A DNA stretch of 64,000 nt from Ramlibacter paludis. GTDB lineage: Bacteria; Pseudomonadota; Gammaproteobacteria; Burkholderiales; Burkholderiaceae_C. The translations under genes were made by a program, and so were the position numbers. Shown here one piece after another: positions 7,589-16,358 of the stretch (position 1 is its first letter; each line of letters starts with the position of its first letter). The stretch spans positions 558,001 through 622,000 of the forward strand of contig NZ_JAKLTM010000001.1 of NCBI RefSeq assembly GCF_022012305.1, in the 5' to 3' direction. Below the pieces are notes generated by a model. It had not been told where the DNA came from and made no database searches. It was given only the letters and a program-made list of their open reading frames with translations.

Positions 7589-8353
7589 TTGAGCTCGCTT
7601 CCCTTCATCACCGACTGGCATTTCTATGCCGTCTCCATTCCCGCGGTCATCCTGCTCGGGGTCAGCAAGAGCGGCTTCGGCGCGGGCTTCGGCTCGCTCG
7701 CGGTTCCCTTGATGGCCCTGGCGGTCACCGTGCCGGATGCGGCCGCCATCCTCATGCCGATCCTGTTCGTGATGGATGTCATGGGCCTGGCGGCTTTTCG
7801 CCGCAACTTCGACTGGCCGCTGCTGAAGTTCCTGGTGCCCATGGGCCTGGTCGGCACCGTCATCGGCACGCTGTCCTTCCGGCTCCTCGATTCGCACCTG
7901 GTGGCCGGCATCGTCGGCATCTTCACGCTGCTGTTCCTCGCGCAGCGCCTGCTGTTCCCGCCCAAGCCGGACAGCCCGCCGCCGCCGCGCTGGCTGGGCG
8001 CGATTCTCACCGCGATCTCCGGCTTCACCAGCTTCGTCGCCCACGCCGGCGGCCCGCCGATCAACGCCTACGTGATCCCGCTGCGGCTGGCACCGGTGAC
8101 CTTCGCGGCCACCATGTCGGTGTTCTTCTTCGTCATCAACCTGAGCAAGTGGATCCCGTACGCCTGGCTCGGCCTGCTGGACCTGCGCAACATGGCGACC
8201 TCGCTGGCGCTGCTGCCCTTCGCGCCGATCGGCGTGGTGATCGGCGTGAAGATGGCGCGGCGGATCGACCCGAAGCTGTTCTACCGGCTGATCTACCTCG
8301 GGATGTTCCTCACCGGCTGCAAGCTGGCGTGGGACGGATTCTTCGCGGGCTGA
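7589..8353 (+). CDS. TauE/SafE-family sulfite/anion exporter
   Basis: About 254 residues with seven to eight hydrophobic helices and the two repeated family motifs: LLGVSKSGFGAGFGSLAVP near residue 20 and ISGFTSFVAHAGGPPINAY near residue 140. TauE/SafE permeases export sulfite, sulfoacetate or related organosulfur anions across the inner membrane. No ATG fits in the right place; TTG at 7589 directly precedes the conserved N-terminus and is taken as start, so the exact start is uncertain. Nothing nearby indicates the substrate. Confidence 0.85.
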   Translation: MSSLPFITDWHFYAVSIPAVILLGVSKSGFGAGFGSLAVPLMALAVTVPDAAAILMPILFVMDVMGLAAFRRNFDWPLLKFLVPMGLVGTVIGTLSFRLLDSHLVAGIVGIFTLLFLAQRLLFPPKPDSPPPPRWLGAILTAISGFTSFVAHAGGPPINAYVIPLRLAPVTFAATMSVFFFVINLSKWIPYAWLGLLDLRNMATSLALLPFAPIGVVIGVKMARRIDPKLFYRLIYLGMFLTGCKLAWDGFFAG

Positions 8354-8368
8354 CCGGCGGCGGAAGGC

Positions 8369-8956
8369 TCAGCGGGGTTTGGCGCCGCGAAGGATCCGCT
8401 TGTTCTCGGCCTGCCTGCGCAGCGATTCCTGCAACGCGCTGCCTTGCGCCGCGTCGTCGCCAGGTCCGGGCCGCAGCGGCGGGCGCACGAACCGACTCAC
8501 GTACGCCAGCAGGAAGACGGCTGCGTAGACGGCGAGCCACATCTGCGCGCGCCACAGCAGCAGGTCTTGCAGGCCCTTCGCGCGAACCTTGGGGACCGAA
8601 AGCCACGGCAGCGGGACGGAGAAGTCGCTCGATCCACCCATCGCCACGGGCGACACGAACGTGTACACGAGCACCAGGGGAATGCCGAGGAGCAGCGAGC
8701 ACAGCGGAAAGTAGCGCGCCGACGACCCGGCCAGGGCGGCGACCAGCGGAGGCGCCACCCACTCCATCGCCAACCAAAGGAAGACCGGCAATCCGAAGCC
8801 GATGACCAGCGTCACCACCAGCATCCGCTCGCCGAGGCCCAGGCACAGCAAGGCGTAGAGGCCGGCAAAGGCGAACAGCGCGCCGAAGAGCACGAGAACG
8901 CCGCCCATGCTGGCGGGCCGGCGTGCGGGGCGCTGGGCCTGGGAAGGGAGGAACAC
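8369..8956 (-). CDS. multi-spanning membrane protein, function unknown
   Basis: 195 residues if the GTG at 8956 is used; ATG at 8908 would remove a 16-residue polar N-terminus and start directly at the first helix (MGGVLVLFGALFAFAG). Four or five hydrophobic segments are visible (about 18-38, 44-66, 78-102, 135-157), followed by a basic, charged C-terminal tail (RRQAENKRILRGAKPR). No family recognised. It lies 18 bp after the VOC gene on the same strand. Confidence 0.55.
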   Translation of the reverse strand: MFLPSQAQRPARRPASMGGVLVLFGALFAFAGLYALLCLGLGERMLVVTLVIGFGLPVFLWLAMEWVAPPLVAALAGSSARYFPLCSLLLGIPLVLVYTFVSPVAMGGSSDFSVPLPWLSVPKVRAKGLQDLLLWRAQMWLAVYAAVFLLAYVSRFVRPPLRPGPGDDAAQGSALQESLRRQAENKRILRGAKPR

Positions 8957-8974
8957 GCGCGCCGCCCGACGATG

Positions 8975-9418
8975 CTATTTCGCGAACAGCCGCTTGATGT
9001 CGCTGAACGCCTTGACCTCGATCGCGTTGCCGGACGGGTCGAGGAAGAACATCGTGGCCTGCTCGCCCGGCTCGCCCTTGAAACGGATGTAGGGCTCGAT
9101 GACGAACTGCGTGCCGCGCGCGCGCAGCCGCTCGGCCAGTGCTTCCCAGTCGGCCAGGGGCAGCACGATGCCGAAGTGCCGCACCGGCACGCCGTGGCCG
9201 TCAACGGCGTTCTGCGCCGCGGGGCGGATCTCTTGCGGCGCGAGGTGCGCGACGATCTGGTGGCCGTAGAAGTTGAAGTCGATCCACTCGTCCGAGCTGC
9301 GCCCCTCGGGGCAGCCCATCACGTTGCCGTAGAACTCGCGGGCCTGCGCCAGGTCGTGCACGGGGAAGGCGAGGTGGAAAGGGGAGAGCGGGGCGGGGTT
9401 GGTCTGGGGGGCTTGCAT
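8975..9418 (-). CDS. VOC-superfamily (glyoxalase/dioxygenase-like) protein
   Basis: 147 residues spanning two beta-alpha-beta-beta-beta modules: [19 protein letters not shown] near residue 13 and [19 protein letters not shown] near residue 78, ending with [15 protein letters not shown], the C-terminal metal-site signature. Metal-ligand candidates are His15, His80 and the C-terminal Glu. The family includes glyoxalase I, ring-cleaving dioxygenases and resistance proteins, so the substrate is open. The gene is divergent from a LysR regulator 76 bp away, which probably controls it. Confidence 0.85.
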   Translation of the reverse strand: MQAPQTNPAPLSPFHLAFPVHDLAQAREFYGNVMGCPEGRSSDEWIDFNFYGHQIVAHLAPQEIRPAAQNAVDGHGVPVRHFGIVLPLADWEALAERLRARGTQFVIEPYIRFKGEPGEQATMFFLDPSGNAIEVKAFSDIKRLFAK

Positions 9419-9448
9419 GCGCCAATGCTAGGGGCGCTCGTGCAAAAT

Positions 9449-9485
9449 GAAAATCAATCTTTTTTTGGTCCGAGCATCGATTTTC
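9449..9485. promoter_or_regulatory. inverted repeat in LysR/VOC divergent promoter, likely operator
   Basis: GAAAATC at 9449-9455 and GATTTTC at 9479-9485 form an inverted repeat 30 bp apart, centre to centre, in the 75-bp gap between the VOC gene and the LysR gene. LysR regulators normally bind such spaced A/T-rich dyads beside their own gene and the divergent target. The gap is noticeably A/T-rich compared with surrounding DNA. Confidence 0.4.
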
Positions 9486-9493
9486 CTTGAGCC

Positions 9494-10387
9494 ATGATCC
9501 GCGAACTGAAGACCCTCCTCGCCGTCGCCCGCGAAGGCACCTTTGCCGCGGCGGGGGAGCGCGTCGGCCTCACGCAAGCGGCCGTCAGCGCGCAGATGCA
9601 GCGGCTGGAGGCGGAGCTGGGCTTTCCCCTGTTCGACCGCACCGGCCGCTCGGCCCGCCTCAATGCCCGCGGCGCCGAAGTGCTGGAACAAGCCGAGGAG
9701 CTGGTGCGCCTGGCCGGTGCCATCGGCACCACCGCAGGCGCCGCATTGCCGGGGCCTGCCTTGAGCCTGGGGGCCATCGCTTCGGTGCAGCGTTCCGTGC
9801 TCCCGGCGGCGCTGGCGCGCTTTCACGGCGCGCATCCGGATGCCCGCACCCGCATCGTTCCCGGCGTGTCGTCGGCGCTGATCGACCAGGTCGACGCGCG
9901 CGAGCTCGAGATGGCCGTCATCATCCGTCCGCCCTTCGCCCTGCAGCGCGAACTGCAATGGACCACGCTGGCGGCGGAACCGTTTCGGCTGCTCGTGCCG
10001 CGCGCGGTGCGCGGCGCGGACTGGCGCGCGCTGCTGGTCCTGCATCCCTTCCTGCGCTACGACCGCTCGTCTTACGGCGGCCGCCAGGTGGACCGCTTCC
10101 TGCGCGCGCAGCGCCTGGATGTGCGCGATGCCTGCGAGATCGATGAACTGGATGCGCTGGTCGCGCTCGTGGCGCAGGGCGTCGGCGTAGCACTCGTGCC
10201 CCAGATGCTCGGCTCACCGCACTGGCCGGCGGGTGTGCGGGCGATCGACCTGGGAGACTGCACCTTCCACCGCGAAATCGGCTTGGTGCACGGGCCGCAG
10301 CGCGCTCTGGGCAAGCCGGCGCGCGAGCTGGCCGCGGCGATCGCCGCGGCTTACGGCGCGGCGACCTCCCGCCGCGCCCGTCACTGA
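9494..10387 (+). CDS. LysR-family transcriptional regulator
   Basis: 297 residues. The N-terminal winged helix-turn-helix is clear (LKTLLAVAREGTFAAAGE then LTQAAVSAQMQRLEAELG, about residues 5-45), followed by the two-lobed effector-binding domain (GAIASVQRSVLPAALARF near 95, and AQGVGVALVPQMLG near 228). It is divergent from the VOC gene and probably regulates it and itself through the dyad at 9449-9485. Its stop overlaps the convergent membrane-protein gene by 7 bp. The inducer is unknown. Confidence 0.93.
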   Translation: MIRELKTLLAVAREGTFAAAGERVGLTQAAVSAQMQRLEAELGFPLFDRTGRSARLNARGAEVLEQAEELVRLAGAIGTTAGAALPGPALSLGAIASVQRSVLPAALARFHGAHPDARTRIVPGVSSALIDQVDARELEMAVIIRPPFALQRELQWTTLAAEPFRLLVPRAVRGADWRALLVLHPFLRYDRSSYGGRQVDRFLRAQRLDVRDACEIDELDALVALVAQGVGVALVPQMLGSPHWPAGVRAIDLGDCTFHREIGLVHGPQRALGKPARELAAAIAAAYGAATSRRARH

Positions 10388-10872
10388 CGGGCCTTCGCCG
10401 CCGGAGACACCACGTCCTTCTCCAGCCAGTTGCGGAACTTGATCGAATCGGTCTCGGTGGCCTTGCGCAGGTAGGCGAGGAGCGCCTCGGCGCGGATGCG
10501 GTCGCCCTTCAGGCCTTCGTCGTGCAGCAGGTCGGCCGGGAACTGCGCGCGCAGCACCGCATCGCGCGGCATGGCGCGCAGCACCTTGCGCACGTCGCGC
10601 ACGCTGATCCAGCGGTAGCCGTCGACGTGGTCGGCGATGTCGAACCGCATGCCGCGAAATTCGTAGTTGCGGCCTTCCAGGTCGGCCAGCGCGGCACGCT
10701 TGACCTCTCCCGCGAGTTCCCCCACCAGGTCGATGAGGGGCCGCGCGAGCGCCGCGCCGAAGATGGGCGCGGCGACCGCAAAGGCTATGGTGCCCAGGCG
10801 CAGCCAGAGCAAGTAAGTGGCCGCGCAGCACAGCGCGAACCGGAAGGCGATCCGCAGCAGGAGGCGGATCAT
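10381..10872 (-). CDS. membrane-anchored protein of unknown function
   Basis: 163 residues from ATG 10872, which overlaps the TGA of the DUF5329-like gene (ATGA). Hydrophobic segments at about 5-22 and 27-48 are followed by a soluble domain with FDIADHVDGYRWISVRDVRK (about 77-96) and an acidic/basic C-terminus. No family recognised. Coupling indicates a shared transcript with the exported protein upstream. It overlaps the LysR gene end to end by 7 bp. Confidence 0.6.
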   Translation of the reverse strand: MIRLLLRIAFRFALCCAATYLLWLRLGTIAFAVAAPIFGAALARPLIDLVGELAGEVKRAALADLEGRNYEFRGMRFDIADHVDGYRWISVRDVRKVLRAMPRDAVLRAQFPADLLHDEGLKGDRIRAEALLAYLRKATETDSIKFRNWLEKDVVSPAAKARQ

Positions 10873-11258
10873 GGCCGGCGGGCCGGGGCACTCCTCACTT
10901 GCGCCAGCTGCTCGGTCAGCCACTGCCGGCTCTCCACCGCCGCTGCGCCGGTGCAGCGCACCAGGTAGGGCTTGCCCGACATGCTGCTGCCCGAGGCCGC
11001 CAGCTGGATGAACTGCTCGGTGTTCTGCACGGTGCCGCGCCCTTCTAGCGCATCGAGCTTGCGCAGCAGGTGCGATCGCGCCTCGGCCCCGTCGTACCAG
11101 GAACCATTGCGGTTGAACTGGCAACCCGAGGCTTGCAGGCGCGCCAGCAGGACATCGATTTCGGCTCGGACCGGCGCGGGCGTGGGGCCGGCGAGGGCGG
11201 CGCAGCTGGCGAGCGCGAGCGCCAGGGCGGAAATGAAACGACGTGCGAGGTTGGTCAT
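10869..11258 (-). CDS. DUF5329-like exported protein
   Basis: 129 residues with a signal peptide (about 1-23, ending LAGP). The mature region, EIDVLLARLQASGCQFNRNG, then WYDGAEARSHLLRKLDAL, resembles the DUF5329 family of small periplasmic proteins; a cysteine at about 46 and another in YLVRCTG could pair. Function is unknown. It is translationally coupled to the membrane-anchored protein downstream and lies 21 bp after the ModA-like gene on the same strand. Confidence 0.65.
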   Translation of the reverse strand: MTNLARRFISALALALASCAALAGPTPAPVRAEIDVLLARLQASGCQFNRNGSWYDGAEARSHLLRKLDALEGRGTVQNTEQFIQLAASGSSMSGKPYLVRCTGAAAVESRQWLTEQLAQVRSAPARRP

Positions 11259-11279
11259 TCTGCTGGCTCCTTGGCGGCC

Positions 11280-12056
11280 TCAATGCGCCGGCATCATGCC
11301 CTTGGCACGCAGGGTTGCAGCCGCCGCGGGTCCGGCCAGCACATCCGCGAATCGTTTTGCGGCCGGCGTCGCCGCCGCCGGCAAACCGACGGCATACGTG
11401 GTGTAGTTCTGCACGCTTTCCGGTAGCAGCCCGACCAGTTCCACGCCCGCCACCGGGAGGATCTCGCTGACCTGGTGGATGGCCAGGTCCGCTTCGCCGT
11501 TCGCGACGCGTTCGGCGACCAGGCCGCCGGGCACCAGCACCGCCTTCGCGCGCATCGCATCCGCGATGCCCAGGCGTTGGAACAGGCCGTCCAGGTAGAT
11601 GCCGCTGGAGCCGCCCGAGGCGGGGTCGATGTAGGCGACCTTGCGCGCGCGCAGCACGGCCTCCTTGAACTGGTCGACGTTCTCGAGCGGCGGCCGCGCG
11701 CTGCCGGCCTTCACCGCGACGCCGATCGCGACCCGGGCCACGGGCCGCACGCTTGCGGCGTCGATCTTGCCGGCCTTCGCCAGCGTGTCCAGGGAAGCCG
11801 GCGGCAGGATCACCAGGTCGAAGGCTTCGCCACCCTGGATGCGGCGGACCAGTGCACCGGCCGTGTCGTTGTCGATGCCGACCTTGGCGCCGCTCGCGGC
11901 TTCGAACCCTGGCACGAACGCCAGCGCCACCTGCTTGAAGGCGCCGGCGGACAGGACCTTCAAGCCCTCAGGCTGGGCCTGCGCCGCGCCGGCCAGCCCG
12001 GCCGCAATGACGAGGAGGGCGAGCGAACGCCGACGTAGGACCATTCCTGCGAACAT
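11280..12056 (-). CDS. ModA-like periplasmic substrate-binding protein
   Basis: About 258 residues. After a signal peptide (cut near AAQAQ) the sequence reads LKVLSAGAFKQVALAFVPGF, the start of the molybdate-binding protein fold, with later AGALVRRIQGGEAFDLVILP and a GGSSGIYL loop. Such proteins bind oxyanions or act outside ABC systems; no modBC genes are here. ATG at 12056 is preferred because it leaves a normal signal peptide; ATG at 12119 has a good GGAGG upstream but adds 21 residues and would leave only 11 bp to the divergent gene. ATG 12044 is also possible. Confidence 0.8.
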   Translation of the reverse strand: MFAGMVLRRRSLALLVIAAGLAGAAQAQPEGLKVLSAGAFKQVALAFVPGFEAASGAKVGIDNDTAGALVRRIQGGEAFDLVILPPASLDTLAKAGKIDAASVRPVARVAIGVAVKAGSARPPLENVDQFKEAVLRARKVAYIDPASGGSSGIYLDGLFQRLGIADAMRAKAVLVPGGLVAERVANGEADLAIHQVSEILPVAGVELVGLLPESVQNYTTYAVGLPAAATPAAKRFADVLAGPAAAATLRAKGMMPAH

Positions 12057-12130
12057 GCCGAGTGCCTTCTGCTTGGAGCCCCGCGCGGGAGCGTGGACGA
12101 TGGGGAGCATCGCGATCATAGGACCTCCCC

Positions 12131-12529
12131 ATGCCTCCAGTTGCAGAGACCGTTACCAACCTCGAGCGCAAGTTCTGGCAATCCCTGGTGGACCAGGACA
12201 CGGCCACCGCGCTCGACCTGCTGGCCGAGCCCGCCGTCATGGTCAGCTCCCACGGCGCCATGAAGTTCGACCACGCCGGCTACCGCAAGATGGCGGAGCA
12301 GGGCAGCATGGTGCTGACTTCCTACGAGCTGAGCGACGTCGAAGTCCTGTGCCCCAACGACACCACGGCCGTCGTCACCTACCACGCCAGGCAGGCCATG
12401 GCCCCGCGCGGCCAGAAGGGCGGCAAGATGGAGGAGAAGAACTACTCCTCCACCTGGGTGCAGGTCGACGGCGCCTGGAAGTGCGTGATGCACACGGAGA
12501 CGCCGGCCGACCAGCCCGCGCCGCACTGA
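12131..12529 (+). CDS. DUF4440/NTF2-like small protein
   Basis: 132 residues with a single SnoaL/DUF4440 domain: ERKFWQSLVDQDTATALDLL at the N-terminus, a TTAVVTYHA strand and STWVQVDGAWKCVMHTETP at the C-terminus, which is the usual end of this fold. Members are found as stand-alone proteins of unknown or steroid-isomerase-like activity. No catalytic residues can be named. It is divergent from the ModA-like gene and convergent with kefC. Confidence 0.8.
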   Translation: MPPVAETVTNLERKFWQSLVDQDTATALDLLAEPAVMVSSHGAMKFDHAGYRKMAEQGSMVLTSYELSDVEVLCPNDTTAVVTYHARQAMAPRGQKGGKMEEKNYSSTWVQVDGAWKCVMHTETPADQPAPH

Positions 12530-12538
12530 GGCGGCGCC

Positions 12539-14389
12539 TCAGGTGCGCTCGCGCTCCTCGGCGTCCCAGCCGGGGCGGCGGTCTGCGGCCTCCAGCATCC
12601 GCTCGGCGTTTTCGGCCCGCTCGCGCGCCATCTGTTCTTCCAGCTGCTGCCGGCCTTCCTTGACCACCGCGATCAGCTTGGCGCGGTCGCGGAAGTGCGG
12701 GTACATCTTCTCGAACAGGGCGAGGTTGTGGCGGCGGAAGCGCATCGCCTGGCGGCGTGCTTCATGCGGCTGCAGGCCCAGCAGCTCCAGCACCGTGCGG
12801 CCGCTGCGCAGGCTGGACTCGAACAGCTCGCGTTCCACCCGCGTCACCTCGCGGGCACGCAGCTCGTTCCAGTGCGTGACGTCGCGTGCGCGGGCCACCA
12901 GCTCGAGATGCGGGAAGTGCTCGCGCGCGAGGTCGACGATGCGCAGCGACTGCTCCTTGTCGTCCACCGCGACGACGAGCACCTTCGCCTTCTCGGCGCC
13001 GGCGGTGCGCAGCAGGTCCAGCCGCGTGGCGTCGCCGTAGTGGACCTGGTAGCCGAAGTTGCGCGCGGCCTCCACCATGTCGGCGTCGTGATCGAGCACC
13101 GTGGCCTTGAAGCCCTGCGCGTTCAGCAGGCGGCCCACGATCTGGCCGTAGCGGCCGAAGCCCGCGATGATGACCGGCGCGCTCTGCAATTCGCTGAGCT
13201 CGGGCAGGCTGGCGCGCGCATGGCCCGCCAGCCGCGGCAGCAGCACGCGGTCGACCGCCACCAGCAGCACCGGGCTGACCATCATCGAGACGGCCACCGA
13301 CCCGACCAGCAGCGACGCCATTTCCGCGGTGAAGACCTGCGCGCCCGCCGCCGCCTGGAACACGACGAAGGCGAATTCGCCGCCCTGCGCGAGCAGCACG
13401 GTGAACACCGGACGCTCCATCAGCGGGACGTCCATGGTCTTCGCGATCCACCAGATCACCACGCCTTTCAGCGCGAGCAGCACGATCACGATGAAGGCCA
13501 TGGTGAGCGGCGAGCGCAGCAGCACGGCGAAGTCGATGCTCATGCCGACCGCCATGAAGAACAGGCCCAGCAGCAGGCCCTTGAACGGCTCGATGTCGGT
13601 TTCCAGCTCGCGCTTGTATTCGCTCTCCGCCAGCAGCACGCCGGCAAGGAAGGCGCCGAGCGCCATCGACATGCCCACCAGCTGCATCAGCGCCGCGATC
13701 GCCACCACCAGCAGCAGGGCGCCGGCCGTGAAGATCTCGGGCGTGCGGCTCTTGGCGATGGTGCGCAGCACCGGCCGCAGCAGCAGGCGCCCGCCCAGGA
13801 TGATCAGCACGATCACGCCGATGGACTTGCCGGCCCGCAGCCACAGTGGGTCGGCCGTGCCGGCGTCGACCGTGCCGAGCAGCGGCAGCAAGGCGAGGAT
13901 GGGAATGGCGGCCACGTCCTGGAACAGCAGGATCGAGAAGCCGGCCTGGCCGCTGCTGGTGGGCAGGAGGTTGCGCTCGCCCATCACTTGCAGGGCGATG
14001 GCGGTGGACGACAGCGCGAGGCCCAGGGCGGCCACCAGCGCCGTGCGCCAGGGCGCGCCCGCCAGCACGCCTGCGGCGAACAGCAGCGCCGCGCAGCCCA
14101 GCACCTGGGCACTGCCCCAGCCGAAGATCGGCCGGCGCAGGCTCCACAGGCGGCGCGGCTCCAGCTCCATGCCGATCAGGAACAGCATCAGCACCACGCC
14201 GAACTCGGCGAAGTGCAGGATGTCTTCGACGTTGGTCACGAAGCCGAAGCCCCAGGGCCCGATCACGATGCCCGCGGCCAGGTAGCCGAGGATGGAGCCC
14301 AGGCCGATGGCCTTGGACAAGGGCACGGCGATGACCGCCGCCCCCAGGTAGATCAGGCTGTTGGTCAGCCAGGCCGGCGCGTGTTCCAT
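12539..14389 (-). CDS. kefC: glutathione-regulated K+/H+ antiporter KefC/KefB type
   Basis: 616 residues. An N-terminal CPA2 antiporter domain with about 12 helices (10-380) contains the QDVAAIP motif at 157-163. A RCK/TrkA-N domain follows from about 404, with dinucleotide-binding GFGRYGQ at 410-416, and a charged C-terminal tail. KefC releases potassium and acidifies the cytoplasm when electrophile-glutathione adducts form, and is held shut by glutathione. Start is ATG at 14389, 1 bp after the stop of the flavoprotein gene, matching the kefF-kefC operon of enteric bacteria. Whether KefB or KefC is the closer relative cannot be decided by eye. Confidence 0.9.
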   Translation of the reverse strand: MEHAPAWLTNSLIYLGAAVIAVPLSKAIGLGSILGYLAAGIVIGPWGFGFVTNVEDILHFAEFGVVLMLFLIGMELEPRRLWSLRRPIFGWGSAQVLGCAALLFAAGVLAGAPWRTALVAALGLALSSTAIALQVMGERNLLPTSSGQAGFSILLFQDVAAIPILALLPLLGTVDAGTADPLWLRAGKSIGVIVLIILGGRLLLRPVLRTIAKSRTPEIFTAGALLLVVAIAALMQLVGMSMALGAFLAGVLLAESEYKRELETDIEPFKGLLLGLFFMAVGMSIDFAVLLRSPLTMAFIVIVLLALKGVVIWWIAKTMDVPLMERPVFTVLLAQGGEFAFVVFQAAAGAQVFTAEMASLLVGSVAVSMMVSPVLLVAVDRVLLPRLAGHARASLPELSELQSAPVIIAGFGRYGQIVGRLLNAQGFKATVLDHDADMVEAARNFGYQVHYGDATRLDLLRTAGAEKAKVLVVAVDDKEQSLRIVDLAREHFPHLELVARARDVTHWNELRAREVTRVERELFESSLRSGRTVLELLGLQPHEARRQAMRFRRHNLALFEKMYPHFRDRAKLIAVVKEGRQQLEEQMARERAENAERMLEAADRRPGWDAEERERT

Positions 14390-14390
14390 C

Positions 14391-15038
14391 TCAGGCCGCC
14401 TCTTCCTGCGGCTCGGCCGCGGGGCGGTCGGTCGTAGGCACGTCACAGGCGGGGCAGGCCGGCAAGTCGTCCATCTCGGGCCAGTTGGGGTAGCTCGCAA
14501 GGCGTTCGGTGAAGACCTGCACGTGGGCCTCCACCGCGTCGCGATTCACCCGGTGGGCGCCGTGCAGCACCAGCGGCGGCAGGAAGCGCATGCCGCACAG
14601 GGCCGCCGTCTGCTCGTAGGGCGGCAGGAAGGCGTCGAAGAAATAGCGGTTGTAGCCCTGCGGGTGGTACGACTCCTCGGGCCCGCCGGTGCTGGCGACC
14701 AGCCACAGGTCCTTGCCCTGCAACGCGGTGCCGCCCGGCCCGTAGGCCCAGCCATAGGCCAGCACTTCGTCGAGCCACAGCTTCATCAGCGCCGGCATCG
14801 AGTACCACTGCACCGGGTGCAGCAGCACGATCAGGTCGGCCGCCTTGGCCCGCGCCTGTTCGGCGGGGACGTCGATGTCGTAATCCGGATAGCGGCCGAA
14901 GAGGTCCTGCACCGTCACCCCGGGCACGCCGCGCGCGCGTTCGAACAGCTTGCGGTTCACCCGTGACTCGCGCCAGTTCGGGTGTGCCGCCAGTACGTAG
15001 ATGCCCTCGGCGGGCCGCCCGGTTGCGAACTCATCCAT
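14391..15038 (-). CDS. kefF: KefF-like NAD(P)H quinone oxidoreductase, antiporter activator
   Basis: 215 residues of flavodoxin-like fold: YVLAAHPNWRESRVN at the N-terminus, HPVQWYSMPALMKLWLDEV in the middle and GPGGTALQGK after it, all typical of the NQO1/KefF/MdaB family. In E. coli KefF binds the KefC antiporter and is required for full activity, besides reducing quinones. Position 1 bp before kefC supports that role. ATG 15038 is chosen; ATG 15050 would add MLPG. A Cys-containing tail (DLPACPACD) is unusual compared with E. coli KefF. Confidence 0.88.
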   Translation of the reverse strand: MDEFATGRPAEGIYVLAAHPNWRESRVNRKLFERARGVPGVTVQDLFGRYPDYDIDVPAEQARAKAADLIVLLHPVQWYSMPALMKLWLDEVLAYGWAYGPGGTALQGKDLWLVASTGGPEESYHPQGYNRYFFDAFLPPYEQTAALCGMRFLPPLVLHGAHRVNRDAVEAHVQVFTERLASYPNWPEMDDLPACPACDVPTTDRPAAEPQEEAA

Positions 15039-15101
15039 GCCCGGTAACATAGCGCATGCGGCTCCTGCTGTGGGGCCTCTTGAACTCGAGGAGGTCCGTG
15101 C

Positions 15102-15719
15102 ATGCCGGTCGTCGTCGTAGCCAACCCCAAGGGCGGAGTCGGGAAGTCGACAGTCGCCACCAACATCGCAGGCTATTTCGCCAGCCGCGGCCACCCCGTG
15201 ATGCTGGGTGACGCGGACCGGCAGCAGTCTTCCCGCCTGTGGCTGCACCTGCGCCCGCCCGAGGCCCGGCCCATCGCCAGCTGGGAAGTCGACAAGGACG
15301 AGATCGCCCGGCCGCCCAAGGGCGTGACCCACGTCGTGCTGGATACCGCCGCAGGCCTGCACGGCAAGCTCTTCAAGGAAACGCTGAAGATCGCCGACAA
15401 GGTGGTGGTGCCGCTGTCGCCCAGCATCTTCGACATCTATGCCACCCGCGTCTTCCTGGACGAACTAGCGCAGCACGGCAAGGCGAGCAAGTTGCAGGTG
15501 GGGATCGTGGGCACGCGGGTCGACAGCCGCACCATCGCCGCCGACCACCTGCAGGAATTCGTGGGCGGCCTCGGCCTGCCGGTGCTGGGCTACCTGCGGC
15601 CGACGCAGAACTACGTGCACCTCGCCGCCCGCGGGCTCACGCTGTGGGACGTGGCGCCCGGCAAGGTCGAGCGCGACCTGGAGCAGTGGCAGGGCATCTG
15701 CCGCTGGCTGGACGCCTGA
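15102..15719 (+). CDS. ParA/MinD-family ATPase
   Basis: 205 residues with a deviant Walker A NPKGGVGKST at residues 8-17, followed by DADRQQSSRLW and VLDTAAGL (Walker B region). It is short and has no helix-turn-helix, so it is not the chromosomal ParA, and no ParB gene follows. Stand-alone ParA ATPases of this size position protein complexes or plasmids; the exact job is unknown. A GGAGG box lies just before the ATG. Confidence 0.88.
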   Translation: MPVVVVANPKGGVGKSTVATNIAGYFASRGHPVMLGDADRQQSSRLWLHLRPPEARPIASWEVDKDEIARPPKGVTHVVLDTAAGLHGKLFKETLKIADKVVVPLSPSIFDIYATRVFLDELAQHGKASKLQVGIVGTRVDSRTIAADHLQEFVGGLGLPVLGYLRPTQNYVHLAARGLTLWDVAPGKVERDLEQWQGICRWLDA

Positions 15720-15758
15720 GGGACAACACCCGGCGGCGGGCCGCGCTAGATTGCGGCC

Positions 15759-16214
15759 ATGCGTACATTCGAATCCCTCGCCGAACTCGTTCCCCTGGTG
15801 GGCCAGCAGGTCGCCACCAGCGACTGGATCGCCGTGACCCAGAAGCAGATCGACCTGTTTGCCGAGGCGACCGGCGACCACCAGTGGATCCACATCGACC
15901 AGGAACGGGCGGCGGCCGGGCCCTTCGGCGCGACCATTGCGCACGGCTTCCTCACGCTGTCGCTGCTGCCGAAATTCTTTGAAACGGCCATCGAGGTTCG
16001 CAACACACGGATGGGCGTGAACTATGGCCTGAACCGCGTGCGCTTCACCGCGCCGGTCCCCGCCGGCAGCCGCCTGCGTGCCCAGATGAAGTTGCTGGCC
16101 TGCGAGCCGGTGGCCAACGACGGCATGCAGCTGACCTGGCAAGTGACGGTGGAACGCGAAGGCAGCGACAAACCCGTGTGCGTCGCCGAGTCCTTGACGC
16201 GCCGCTACCCCTGA
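15759..16214 (+). CDS. MaoC-like (R)-hydratase/dehydratase
   Basis: 151 residues with a single hot-dog domain. TGDHQWIHID at about 43-52 and IAHGFLTLSLLP at about 67-78 are the catalytic Asp/His hydratase signature of MaoC and PhaJ-type enoyl-CoA hydratases. These hydrate trans-2-enoyl-CoA to (R)-3-hydroxyacyl-CoA for fatty acid oxidation or polyester synthesis. No other lipid genes are adjacent, so the pathway is open. Confidence 0.9.
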   Translation: MRTFESLAELVPLVGQQVATSDWIAVTQKQIDLFAEATGDHQWIHIDQERAAAGPFGATIAHGFLTLSLLPKFFETAIEVRNTRMGVNYGLNRVRFTAPVPAGSRLRAQMKLLACEPVANDGMQLTWQVTVEREGSDKPVCVAESLTRRYP

Positions 16215-16219
16215 CCGCC

Positions 16220-16245
16220 AAAAAAATGCCCGCGCAAGCGCGGGC
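16220..16245 (-). terminator. rho-independent terminator for trmL (minus strand)
   Basis: GCCCGCGC (16228-16235), loop AA, GCGCGGGC (16238-16245) form a perfect 8-bp stem. On the minus strand it is followed by one A and seven T (plus-strand A run 16220-16226). It lies about 114 bp downstream of the trmL stop. The gap 16246-16358 holds no gene that I can support. Confidence 0.8.
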
Positions 16246-16358
16246 GAGGAAAGGAGTCTGGGTTGCCTTGGCCTGCCTTGTCAGGGCTGGTTGATAACTA
16301 CATGGTGGGGCCGCGTTGGCTTTCAAACACAGCCGGGCGTAATGAAATATTGCTTCGG

